In this document: in pieces, positions 30,938-38,783 of the stretch
Layout of the letters: the number at the start of each line of letters is the position of its first letter
How positions within the stretch are numbered: position 1 is the first letter of the stretch
DNA from: Polyangiaceae bacterium
Lineage (GTDB): Bacteria; Myxococcota_A; Polyangia; Polyangiales; Polyangiaceae
Assembly (NCBI GenBank): GCA_016719945.1
Contig: JADJYE010000001.1
Coordinates: 372,001-436,000, forward strand
Reading direction: 5' to 3'
Length of the DNA stretch: 64,000 nucleotides
Program-made: the position numbers and the translations under genes
The notes under the pieces: generated by a model
The model's input: the letters and a program-made list of their open reading frames with translations, nothing else
The model's database searches: none
What the model was told of the DNA's origin: nothing

Positions 30938-31023
30938 CGAGCTCTCCTCGACCGGCGTTTCGTGCCGGCCGAGGGGGGAGTGACGCCAGCCGCCCAATCG
31001 ATCCGAAGTTTCTTCGCGCTCGG

Positions 31024-31632
31024 TCAGACGCGGGTCGCGAGGGCGCGGGCCCACGCCTCGAGGTCGGCTCCAGGGGGCGCGCCCAGCGGCGGGGTCTGGG
31101 CCAGCCGATCGCGCAGCCCCTCGAGCGCACGGCGCAGGCGGCTGCGGACCGTCCCCTCGGGCACCTCGAGGATCGCCGCGAGCTCGGGACCGCTCAGCCC
31201 CTCCCAGTAGTGCAGCTCCACGGCGAGCTGCTGCTCGAGCGGGAGCGCGCGCAGCGCCTGCTGGAGACACTCTCGCTCGGAGCGAGCCCGCGCGAGCGTG
31301 CTGGGCGACGGGGTGAGGTCGGCGATCGAGGACACTCCGAAGTCCAGCGCCGCGTCCCGGCGCTTCGCGCGGAAGTACTGGTACAGCTCGTGGCGGGCGA
31401 TCGCGAACAGGAACACGCGGAAGCTCGAGGCGCCGCGGAAGCGCTCGCGCGACTCGACGCACCCGAGGAAGGTGCGCTGCACCAGATCGGCGACGTCGGC
31501 CCGGATCTTGGCGTCGAAGAAGCGATAGATGGCGTCGAAGTGGCGCTCGAACAGCGCCTCGCCCGCTGACGCGTCTCCGGCGCGCCACGCCTCGAACAGG
31601 CTCGCGTCGGACTGGGCAGCTCGCTCGCTCAC
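31024..31632 (-). CDS. ECF-type RNA polymerase sigma factor
   Basis: A 202-residue sigma-70 factor. Region 2 is ALFERHFDAIYRFFDAKIR to RVFLFAIARHELYQYFR, with the core-binding DVADLVQRTFLG. Region 4 is ALRALPLEQQLAVELHYWEGLSG to AAILEVPEGTVRSRLRRAL, a clear helix-turn-helix. The gene lies 4 bp after the kinase gene and 86 bp before the DUF1554 lipoprotein, so it is very likely co-transcribed with them. No anti-sigma factor is adjacent; control by the kinase is a positional inference. Confidence 0.92.
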   Translation of the reverse strand: MSERAAQSDASLFEAWRAGDASAGEALFERHFDAIYRFFDAKIRADVADLVQRTFLGCVESRERFRGASSFRVFLFAIARHELYQYFRAKRRDAALDFGVSSIADLTPSPSTLARARSERECLQQALRALPLEQQLAVELHYWEGLSGPELAAILEVPEGTVRSRLRRALEGLRDRLAQTPPLGAPPGADLEAWARALATRV

Positions 31633-31636
31633 GGGC

Positions 31637-33130
31637 TCACCTCAGCTCGACAATCCGCCCACAGCGCGCGGTGCGTTCGGCCAGGGGTTTCATGGACTCC
31701 GAATATTGGCACACTCGCCGGTAGATCACGGGGTCTCGCAGCTCGCTGGCGCAGCGGCTCAGCTGGACGAAGCCCATCGACGTCGGCGGGTGCGCGAGGA
31801 TCAGCTCGACGCATCCGCGCAGGTCCCCGTCGCGATACCGCTGGCGGGCAGCGGGCAGCGGAACGCCGCACAGCTCCGGCGTCCGGTCCGGCGTCTGCCC
31901 CCGGGAAGCGCTGTTCCAGGCGGCGCACGCCGCCTCGAGGTGCGCCGGGTCATGCGCGCCCCTCGCGCAGCCGATCCAGGTCGCGATCATCGCGTCCGTC
32001 TTGGCTCGCGTGGAGAGGAAGGTGGCGCAGTCGTCAAAGCGGCCTGCACGCGTGAACGCGAGTGTCTCGCGCGCCAGCGTGGCCTCCTGATCCTCGGCCT
32101 CGGGCGCCGCGGACACGGACGCGTGGCTCGCACTGCTCGGTGCTGGCGGGCGCTCCCTCGCGCGGGGGGATTCGAGGTACGCCAGGACCACGCCGGCGCC
32201 CAGCGCGCCCGCCGTGAGCGCCGCCACCACAGCCAACGCTCTGCGCGGCCAGCGTCGAGCCGCGCCGGACGAGAGCGCCGCTAGCAACGAGCCCATCCCC
32301 GGATAGCGCGCGCCGGGGTCATCGGCCAGCGCGCGGCGCAGCACCGCGAGGGCAGGGCGGACCTCGGGTGCCACCGCGACTCCTCGAATGCGACCGGCTC
32401 GGATGGACGAGAGCAGGTCCGCGTCCCGATCGCCCTCGAACGGCAGCGAACCGGTGAGCGACTCGAAGGCCATCACGGCGAACGAGAACTGATCGGAGGC
32501 CGGGCCGACCGCGGCGCCGATGATCTGCTCGGGCGCCATGTAGCGCAGCGTGCCGGCCCCCCCTGGCTCGGTCCAGCCGTCGGCGGAGGCGGTGCTGCGG
32601 GCCAGCCCGAAGTCGCACAACAGCGGCCTGCCGTCCGCGCGGACGAGCACGTTCTCCGGCTTGATGTCCCGGTGCACCAGGCCAGCGGCGTGGCCGGCTG
32701 CGAGGCCACGGCCGATCGCAAGCAGCATATGCAGGATCTCGACGGCACGGCGGCGCACCGCCAACCACCCGCGCAGTGATCCGCCGCGGACCAGCTCCGA
32801 GACGATGAACGGTGCGCCCTCCGCGTGACCGACCTCGAACACGGAGAGCACGTTCGGGTGCGAGAGGCGAGCCTGCGCTCGCGCCTCCGCGAGGACCGCA
32901 TCGGCGCTCGCCCCTGCGCCGAGCACTTTGATGGCGACCTCCCGATCGAGCCGAGGATCGTAGGCCGAATAGACCACACCGGTCGCTCCTGAGCCGAGGC
33001 GCCGGAGCACCTGGAACCGATCGACGAACACCCGCCTCACCGGCTGACCGAAGAGCCGCGCGCGTGTCTCCTCGCGGACTCGCGCGCTCTCGACGGGATC
33101 AGGGGGATGCGCGCGACCAGTCGGCGTCAT
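31637..33130 (-). CDS. Membrane Ser/Thr protein kinase with C-terminal Cys-rich helical domain
   Basis: A 497-residue Hanks-type kinase. GSGATG is at 46-51, Lys68 in AIKVL, HRDIKPEN from 153, DFG at 173-175 and GTLRYMAPEQ. One TM helix (ALAVVAALTAGALGAGVVLAYL) follows the kinase domain at ~305-325. The ~150-residue extracytoplasmic tail contains repeated Cys/Trp helices (DDCATFLST, MIATWIGCARGA, GCVELILAHPPT, FVQLSRCASEL) resembling short TPR-type sensor repeats. It heads an operon with the ECF sigma factor (4 bp gap), which suggests that the kinase transduces an envelope signal to sigma activity. Confidence 0.9.
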   Translation of the reverse strand: MTPTGRAHPPDPVESARVREETRARLFGQPVRRVFVDRFQVLRRLGSGATGVVYSAYDPRLDREVAIKVLGAGASADAVLAEARAQARLSHPNVLSVFEVGHAEGAPFIVSELVRGGSLRGWLAVRRRAVEILHMLLAIGRGLAAGHAAGLVHRDIKPENVLVRADGRPLLCDFGLARSTASADGWTEPGGAGTLRYMAPEQIIGAAVGPASDQFSFAVMAFESLTGSLPFEGDRDADLLSSIRAGRIRGVAVAPEVRPALAVLRRALADDPGARYPGMGSLLAALSSGAARRWPRRALAVVAALTAGALGAGVVLAYLESPRARERPPAPSSASHASVSAAPEAEDQEATLARETLAFTRAGRFDDCATFLSTRAKTDAMIATWIGCARGAHDPAHLEAACAAWNSASRGQTPDRTPELCGVPLPAARQRYRDGDLRGCVELILAHPPTSMGFVQLSRCASELRDPVIYRRVCQYSESMKPLAERTARCGRIVELR

Positions 33131-33262
33131 CGACGCCGACCCTACGCTCGAGCCCGGCTCGCTGTTCCGAGGATCGCTGCCCCAAGGAAGGCATTCGAAA
33201 TGCAGGACCGCCGAGCGCGTCTTTCGACAGGCTCGGCGGCTGCTTGATGCGTGTGATGTCGG

Positions 33263-33336
<74 letters not shown>

Positions 33337-33435
33337 AAGAACAAGAGGGGCAAAGCACTAAGATGAAGCAACTTCGGGTACTACGACGGTCGCAAACCTC
33401 GGAGCCTGACACCCACGACCGAGTGAGGACCCGTG

Positions 33436-33507
33436 TGGGCGGGACAGGGATCGAACCTGCGACCATCGGTGTGTAAAACCGACGCTCTACCGCTGAGCTA
33501 CCCGCCC
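33436..33507 (-). tRNA. tRNA-Val (TAC)
   Basis: A 72-base cloverleaf on the minus strand. The acceptor stem GGGCGGG pairs with CCCGCCC, with discriminator A. The anticodon stem-loop TCGGT TTTACAC ACCGA gives anticodon TAC. The D arm is GCTCAGCGGTAGAGC and the T arm contains AGGTTCGATCCCT. The CCA is not encoded. It sits 99 bp upstream of tRNA-Asp and is probably co-transcribed with it. Confidence 0.93.
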
Positions 33508-33577
33508 TCGCGATGAGCTGGCGCAGGATACTCGGGCGCCTCATAAGGTCAAGCATCTTCTTTCGTTAGCCTCGCGC

Positions 33578-33611
33578 CGCTTTCGCCGGTCGCTCTGGAC
33601 CCGCGAAAGCG
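33578..33611. repeat. 9-bp inverted repeat upstream of the TPR-PEGA gene
   Basis: CGCTTTCGC (33578-33586) and GCGAAAGCG (33603-33611) form a perfect dyad with a 16-base spacer, 90 bp before the GTG at 33701. It could be an operator or a weak terminator. No T-run follows, so a terminator is less likely. Confidence 0.35.
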
Positions 33612-33700
33612 AAGCGCCACGCGCCACCAGGCGCGCGGGAAAAGAGAGAGGTACGCGCGAGGGATTGGCGCTGGGCGCCCGCCTCGACGATCATCGGCGC

Positions 33701-34747
33701 GTGCGGATCCGGACGTGTGTGGCGGTGGTGTGGCTCGCGCTCGCCCCCGCGGCGGTCGTAAGTGCGCAGCCAGCGACGCCGCCGAGCGCGCCGCCCGCTG
33801 ACCCTGTCGCGGCGGCCGCGGCCCTCAAGGCCGAGGGCGACCTGCTGATGGACAACATCCGCTACGGCGACGCGCTGGTGAAGTACGAGGAGGCCTACAA
33901 GATCAGCGCGAACCCGGCGCTGCTCTACAACATGGGCCGGGCGCTCGAGGCGATGAACCGCTTCCCCGAGGCGCTCGAGAAGCTGCGAGCCTTCGACGTG
34001 AAGGCGATGCCCGAGCTGCATGCCAAGGTGCCGAACCTCAAGCAGCTGCTCGACGACGTCGAGGGTCGCACCACGCTGCTTACGGTAGAGGCGCCGGCGG
34101 GCGCCTCGATCAAGCTGGGTGACGTGGTGCTCGGCGTCGCGCCGCTCGCCGAGCTCCGCGTGAACGCCGCGAAGAAGGCGCGCCTCGAGGCCTCCCTCGA
34201 CGGGTTCGACCCCGACGTTCAGGACGTCGAGCTGCCAGGCAAGGGCAGGGCGACCGTGAAGATGTCGCTCACGCCGAAGGACAAGTCGGCGATCCTCGCC
34301 ATCGACTCGCCGGTGAAGGGCGCGACGGTGTTCGTCGACGGCGGCACGGCTCGGCAGGTGCCCACCGAGGTGCGCGTCCTCGCGGGCAAGCACACGGTCA
34401 AGCTGACCGCCGAGGGATATCGCGAGAACCTGGTCGACGTCGAGGTCGCGGTCGGCGAGCGCAGGCCGCTCATCATCGAGCCCGGCGAGGCGCCGGTCTA
34501 CGAGCGGTGGTGGTTCTGGACCACGATCGGGCTCGTCGCGGCCGGCGGCGCCGCCGCGGGCGTCACGGCGGCGGTGCTCATCGAGGCCCCCCCGGGGGAG
34601 GGAACGATCCCGCCCAAGCAGGTGAAGGTGCAGGCGGGCGAATACGGCGCTCCGGTCCGTCGCGGCCGCTGGGTCGGGGCGGAGCCTCGCTCGCGAGGGC
34701 CTGGGCTCACGCTGGGTCCGGTGCCGGTGCTGACGATCGCGTTCTGA
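33701..34747 (+). CDS. TPR/PEGA-domain exported protein
   Basis: A 348-residue protein. GTG 33701 gives a good signal peptide (CVAVVWLALAPAAVVSAQ), whereas the frame before it does not. After a Pro/Ala linker come TPR-like helices (LLMDNIRYGDALVKYEEAYK, ALLYNMGRALEAMNRFPEAL) at ~55-110. Two or three PEGA-like segments follow (TVEAPAGASIKLGDVVLGVA, FVDGGTARQVPTEVRVLAG). One hydrophobic helix (FWTTIGLVAAGGAAAGVTAAV) near ~280 precedes a charged tail ending VPVLTIAF. The family is abundant in Polyangia but has no assigned function. It is near the kinase at 35418 but separated from it by a convergent lipoprotein gene. Confidence 0.8.
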   Translation: MRIRTCVAVVWLALAPAAVVSAQPATPPSAPPADPVAAAAALKAEGDLLMDNIRYGDALVKYEEAYKISANPALLYNMGRALEAMNRFPEALEKLRAFDVKAMPELHAKVPNLKQLLDDVEGRTTLLTVEAPAGASIKLGDVVLGVAPLAELRVNAAKKARLEASLDGFDPDVQDVELPGKGRATVKMSLTPKDKSAILAIDSPVKGATVFVDGGTARQVPTEVRVLAGKHTVKLTAEGYRENLVDVEVAVGERRPLIIEPGEAPVYERWWFWTTIGLVAAGGAAAGVTAAVLIEAPPGEGTIPPKQVKVQAGEYGAPVRRGRWVGAEPRSRGPGLTLGPVPVLTIAF

Positions 34748-34763
34748 AGTGTCGCGGGCTCGC

Positions 34764-35318
34764 TCAGCGGAGCAAGCGGCGCCACCCCTTGGCGTCCGCC
34801 GGGGCCTCCTTCAGCCCTGCGACCTGCGCCAGATGAGCGGCTTGCTCGGGGCTGAGCTCACTGATGCGCGCGTGGTAGCTGACGCCTTGGTCGGGCACCC
34901 GACACATCACGCACACCGAGGTGAGCAGGAGGTGGTCCCCCTCGACGCACGCGCTTCGCGCGTACCCCGAGTGCTCCGAGCCCTCGAGGGCTCGCAGCTC
35001 ACAAGGCGGCTTTGCGCCGGGCGTCGAGCCCGCGACCTCGAGCGCGATCACGCCCCGCGTGCCGCACCGGTCCGGGTCCAGGCTCTTGACCGTCCCCTCG
35101 CGGGGCGCGCAGGTCTGTCCCATCAGCGTGCCCGGAGCGGTCGTCAGGTGGAAGTCGTCGAGGCGGCTCGGCGGGTCGCGGCGCGCCGCGGGGGCGCTCG
35201 CGGACGCGGTCGTCGCGGGCGGGGTCGAGAGCTCGACGTCCGACGCCCCCGACGCGGGGCCCGAGCCGTTGGAGCAGGCCGAGATGAGGACCAAGCAGCA
35301 GAGGAGCGGGCCGCGCAT
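34764..35318 (-). CDS. Small lipoprotein, unknown function
   Basis: A 184-residue lipoprotein (CLVLISAC lipobox) with a short Ser/Ala linker and a folded part of ~125 residues containing six or seven cysteines (QTCAPREG, DRCGTRG, PCELRALEG, SACVEGDH, SVCVMCRVP). The CVMC pair and the spacing suggest disulfides. No family is recognised. It converges with the TPR-PEGA gene (16 bp apart) and is divergent from the kinase at 35418, with ~100 bp between starts. Confidence 0.72.
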   Translation of the reverse strand: MRGPLLCCLVLISACSNGSGPASGASDVELSTPPATTASASAPAARRDPPSRLDDFHLTTAPGTLMGQTCAPREGTVKSLDPDRCGTRGVIALEVAGSTPGAKPPCELRALEGSEHSGYARSACVEGDHLLLTSVCVMCRVPDQGVSYHARISELSPEQAAHLAQVAGLKEAPADAKGWRRLLR

Positions 35319-35417
35319 GACGAGATCGTAGTCGCATCACGGCGCCCGCGTCGCCCACGTCAGGCGGGCGCTCGCCGCTTCCGTGCGCCGTTCGAGCCGA
35401 TCACGTACCATGAGCGG

Positions 35418-36848
35418 GTGCAGCTCGAGCCCGGGGCCGTCATCGGCGGGAAGTACCGCGTGGAGCGGGTGCTGGGGGAGGGGGGCATGGGCATCGTGTT
35501 CGAGGCGCGCCACGACGCGCTCGGCACCACGGTGGCCGTAAAGGTGCTGCGAGACGAGATCCTCAAGGACAAAGAGGCCGTCGCTCGCTTCGCCCGGGAG
35601 GCCCGCGCCGCGGCCGCGCTTCGCTCTCCTCACGCCGCGCGGGTCCTCGACGTCGGCGAGGTGGCCGGCGCCCCCTTCATGGTGATGGAGCTGCTGGTCG
35701 GCAACGACCTCGGCGTGGAGCTCGAGCGCCGCGGGCCGCTCCCGGTCGCGGAGGCGCTGCAATACGTGGTGCAAGCGTGCGAGGCGATCGCCGAGGCGCA
35801 CTCGCTGGGCATCGTCCACCGCGACCTCAAGCCGGCGAACCTCTTCCTCACGGGCACCGCGCCGCGCCGCCTCGTGAAGGTGCTCGACTTCGGGATCTCG
35901 CGCTTCGACGTGGGGGGCGAGGCCCGCGTCACGCAGACTCAGTCCGCGTTCGGCACGCCGCTCTACATGTCCCCGGAGGCGGTGCGCTCGGCGAAGCACA
36001 CCGACGCGCGCTCCGACGTGTGGTCTTTCGGCGTGATCCTGTACGAGCTGCTGACCGGCCTGCCGCCGTTCATCGCCGACACCCCGACGGGGGTCGCGGT
36101 CGCCGTGACGGTCGACACCCCGAAGCCCCTGCGCGCAGCGCGGCCGGACGTCAGCGAGGCCATCGACGCGGTGATCTCCCGCGCGCTCGAGAAGGACGCC
36201 GCCCGGCGCTATCAGAACGCCGCCGAGCTGCGCGACGCGCTGCTCGCCGCGACCGGCGAGCGGACGAGCGTGCCGCCCCCGGCCGACTTCGACCGCTCCT
36301 CGCTGCCCGCCGGGGCTCGAGCCGTCTCGCAGCGCATGTTGGCCACGACCCCTGCCGTCGACGCCATCACGGCTCCGGCGCGTACGGATCCCAAGCTCAA
36401 GCTGATCGCCATCGCAGGGGTCGCTGTCGTCACTGCGGCGGTGACCGTCGGGGTCGCGATGGTCGTGCTGAGCTCGCGGGGCTCGGGCCCAGCCACGTCG
36501 ACCGCGGCGCCCATCGCGACCGAGCCGCACGCCGAGTCGACGTCGCCCGTCGTCGTCGAGCGCGCGGTGGTCCCGCAGCTGGTGACGAACCCCATCGCCT
36601 CGGAGGCCCCCAGCACGATGGCCTCGAGCACGATGGCCTCGAGCACGATGACCTCGAGCGCGCCGGCTTCCGCGGCTCCGATCGCCTCCGGGGCCTCGGC
36701 TCCGATCACGTCGCCATCCGCGGTCTCCGCGACGCCGCCGCAGTCTTCGACCCCGGTCGTCACCGTCGGGACGCCGCCTCCACAGCCCCCGCCTCCGCCT
36801 CCGCCCCTACCCAACACGTCGGCTGGGGGCAACCCGCGCCGTCTGTGA
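35418..36848 (+). CDS. Membrane Ser/Thr protein kinase
   Basis: A 476-residue Hanks-type kinase starting at GTG 35418 (VQLEPGAVIGGKYRVERVLG); a nearby ATG at 35410 is out of frame. GEGGMG is at 20-25, Lys42, HRDLKPAN from 134, DFG at 157-159, GTPLYMSPE. A transmembrane helix is at ~329-352 (LIAIAGVAVVTAAVTVGVAMV). The extracytoplasmic tail is ~125 residues of low-complexity Ser/Thr/Pro/Ala with a 15-bp tandem repeat, without a folded sensor domain. The gene starts a long plus-strand run that continues with the Cys-rich lipoprotein. Confidence 0.9.
   Translation: MQLEPGAVIGGKYRVERVLGEGGMGIVFEARHDALGTTVAVKVLRDEILKDKEAVARFAREARAAAALRSPHAARVLDVGEVAGAPFMVMELLVGNDLGVELERRGPLPVAEALQYVVQACEAIAEAHSLGIVHRDLKPANLFLTGTAPRRLVKVLDFGISRFDVGGEARVTQTQSAFGTPLYMSPEAVRSAKHTDARSDVWSFGVILYELLTGLPPFIADTPTGVAVAVTVDTPKPLRAARPDVSEAIDAVISRALEKDAARRYQNAAELRDALLAATGERTSVPPPADFDRSSLPAGARAVSQRMLATTPAVDAITAPARTDPKLKLIAIAGVAVVTAAVTVGVAMVVLSSRGSGPATSTAAPIATEPHAESTSPVVVERAVVPQLVTNPIASEAPSTMASSTMASSTMTSSAPASAAPIASGASAPITSPSAVSATPPQSSTPVVTVGTPPPQPPPPPPPLPNTSAGGNPRRL
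36612..36656 (+). repeat. 15-bp tandem repeat, three units
   Basis: Three units of agcacgatggcctcg (the third with one change) code for STMAS/STMTS in the extracytoplasmic tail of the kinase. A likely slippage-prone linker. Confidence 0.85.
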
Positions 36849-36899
36849 CACGCGCACGTCTTGCACCGCTCGGAGCGGTCTCTTGATAGTCTCCACGCG

Positions 36900-38783
36900 G
36901 TGACTCAAATGCGTGGCGCGAGGCACGGGATCGGCTTGCTGCTCATCGTGGCAGCGGTCGGCTTCGCGTCGTGCCGCGAGCCGACGCAGATCAAGCTCGA
37001 GCTCAGCACCGACGCCGACTGCCCCGACCAGCCCGGACGCCCTCGGCTCAACGACGTCGTCATCCTCACTTCGAAGGTCATCGAGGTCGGGACCCCTGGC
37101 AACCCGAAGCCAGCGCCCCCCGTCAACGCCGAGACGGACATGTGCTCGGGCAGCGGCAGCTACAAGACGGTCGGCTCGCTCGTGCTCCTGCCGGACGGGT
37201 CCGACAACCCAACGGTCGACGTGCTGATCGCGGCCGGGGTCCAGCGAGACGAGACCGACGACACCGCCAACTCGATGACCGCCGGACAGTGCGCCGGCCT
37301 CGTCTTCGAGGGCAGCTCGATCGAGGGGCTGCCCTGCATCATCGCGCGCAGGCGCCTCACCTTCGTCGACCACAAGTCGCTACAGCTCCCGATCGAGCTC
37401 GACAAGGCGTGTATCGGAGAAGACTGCGGGGCCGACCTGACCTGCTACCGCGGCAACTGCGTCAGCCCTGACATCTCGTGCCCGCCGGACCAAGCCGAGT
37501 GCGCCGCGCCCAAGGGCTGCGACGAGGAGTGCGAGGAGCTGTGCGGGTCGGGCACGGGCGGGTGCGTCGACGGAGAGTGTGCGCCCTGCGAAGCCTGCGA
37601 CCCGGCCGAGTGCGCTGGCAAGCCGTGCGCGGTCGGCGCGGTCGGTTTGTGCGTCGACGAGGCGTCCTGCGAGTGCGTGTCTGCCTGCGACCCGGCCGCG
37701 TGCCAGGCGACCGGCGGCACCTGCGACGGCGCGGTCTGCGTCTCGCCCACGTGCACCCCGGAGGAGTGCACCGGGCCCTGTGGCACCGGCGGCCTCGGGA
37801 CGCGCCAGTGCATCGACGTGGACGGGGTCTCTTCGTGCGTGTGCTTGGGCGCCTGCGACGACCTCGTGTGCGGGGCGTCCGAGTGCCCCGACGCCGGCCA
37901 AGAGCCCGACTGCACCACCATCCCGCGGGGGGAGGCCTGCGTCTGCTCCTGCGACGACACGGCGTGTGAGGTCGACTGCGAATCGGGCTGCGGCGCGTGC
38001 GTGGCGGGCGCGTGCGGCTGCACGGCGGCCTGCAGCCTCTCGGACTGCGGCGCGTGTATCAAGGGCGAGATCCCGCAGTGCGCGGAGACCTGCGGCGGCT
38101 GCGACTGCGTCTGCAACAACGACGAGTGCAGCGCGGACTGCGTGGCTGAAGGCGGCAACGTCGGCGGCACGTGCGGCAACGACGGCGCCTGCGACTGCAT
38201 CCCAATCTCGGGCAGCGGCGGAGGCGGCAACGGCGCCGGCGTGCAGACGGGCGGCGGCGGGTTCGGCGCGAGCCAACCCTCGGGCGGTGGCGGCTACGAC
38301 GGGGCGAACGGCGGCGGCGGGTTCGGCGCGAGCGAACCTTCGGGCGGCGGTGGCATGGGCGGCGGTAGCTGCCCTGCGGTCCAGCCCACTTGCCTCACCG
38401 GGCAAGAGCCTGTGTGCAACTCGATCACAGACCTGTGGGAGTGCGTCTGCAGCGAGGCGCTGTGTGACGCGGAGCAAGGTCCGGCCTGTGGGTCGACGGG
38501 CCTTTTGTCGACTTGCTATGGCGCGCCGCCTGACAACCCGTGCGTCTGCTACTGCGATGCGACCGCGTGCGACGACCAGTGCGCCCCGCTGGCCGGGATG
38601 TGTCAAGGCACCATCGGGGGGACGTGCATGTGCGGCGGCGGCGGCGGTAGTTGCGCTGACGCCTTTCCGCCCGATTGCGGGATGTGCGACGCAGCCTGCT
38701 CGGCGCTCGACCCGATGTGCACCGGCGGGCCGTGTGCAGATCTCGGCGGAGCCACCGTGACGTGCGATTGCGTATCCCTGTGA
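36900..38783 (+). CDS. Large Cys-rich lipoprotein with Gly-rich linker
   Basis: About 627 residues from GTG 36900 (ATG 36909 is equally good). The lipobox is GFASC. Residues ~20-180 form a folded domain without obvious repeats (KLELSTDADCPDQPGRPRLN and VDVLIAAGVQRDE). From ~185 on it is extremely Cys-rich, with irregular EGF/disintegrin-like units (CDPAECAGKPC, CTPEECTGPC, CSLSDCGACIKG). It is split by a GGGGFGAS-type glycine linker and followed by a second Cys block. The stop TGA overlaps the ATG of the amylase gene (TGATG). This is probably a surface scaffold or adhesin that works with the amylase-like lipoprotein. Confidence 0.78.
   Translation: MTQMRGARHGIGLLLIVAAVGFASCREPTQIKLELSTDADCPDQPGRPRLNDVVILTSKVIEVGTPGNPKPAPPVNAETDMCSGSGSYKTVGSLVLLPDGSDNPTVDVLIAAGVQRDETDDTANSMTAGQCAGLVFEGSSIEGLPCIIARRRLTFVDHKSLQLPIELDKACIGEDCGADLTCYRGNCVSPDISCPPDQAECAAPKGCDEECEELCGSGTGGCVDGECAPCEACDPAECAGKPCAVGAVGLCVDEASCECVSACDPAACQATGGTCDGAVCVSPTCTPEECTGPCGTGGLGTRQCIDVDGVSSCVCLGACDDLVCGASECPDAGQEPDCTTIPRGEACVCSCDDTACEVDCESGCGACVAGACGCTAACSLSDCGACIKGEIPQCAETCGGCDCVCNNDECSADCVAEGGNVGGTCGNDGACDCIPISGSGGGGNGAGVQTGGGGFGASQPSGGGGYDGANGGGGFGASEPSGGGGMGGGSCPAVQPTCLTGQEPVCNSITDLWECVCSEALCDAEQGPACGSTGLLSTCYGAPPDNPCVCYCDATACDDQCAPLAGMCQGTIGGTCMCGGGGGSCADAFPPDCGMCDAACSALDPMCTGGPCADLGGATVTCDCVSL
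38251..38347 (+). repeat. Direct repeat coding GGGGFGAS linker (two copies, 60-bp period)
   Basis: A 37-bp unit (gcggcggcgggttcggcgcg, then agc-aacc-cgggcgg) occurs at 38251-38287 and again at 38311-38347 with only a few substitutions. It encodes the Gly-rich spacer between the two Cys-rich blocks of the lipoprotein. Confidence 0.8.

Noticed and set aside
35337..36530. Minus-strand open frame opposite the kinase at 35418
   Set aside because: The plus-strand frame carries every kinase motif, and the minus one has only Arg/His/Asp-rich low-complexity sequence.
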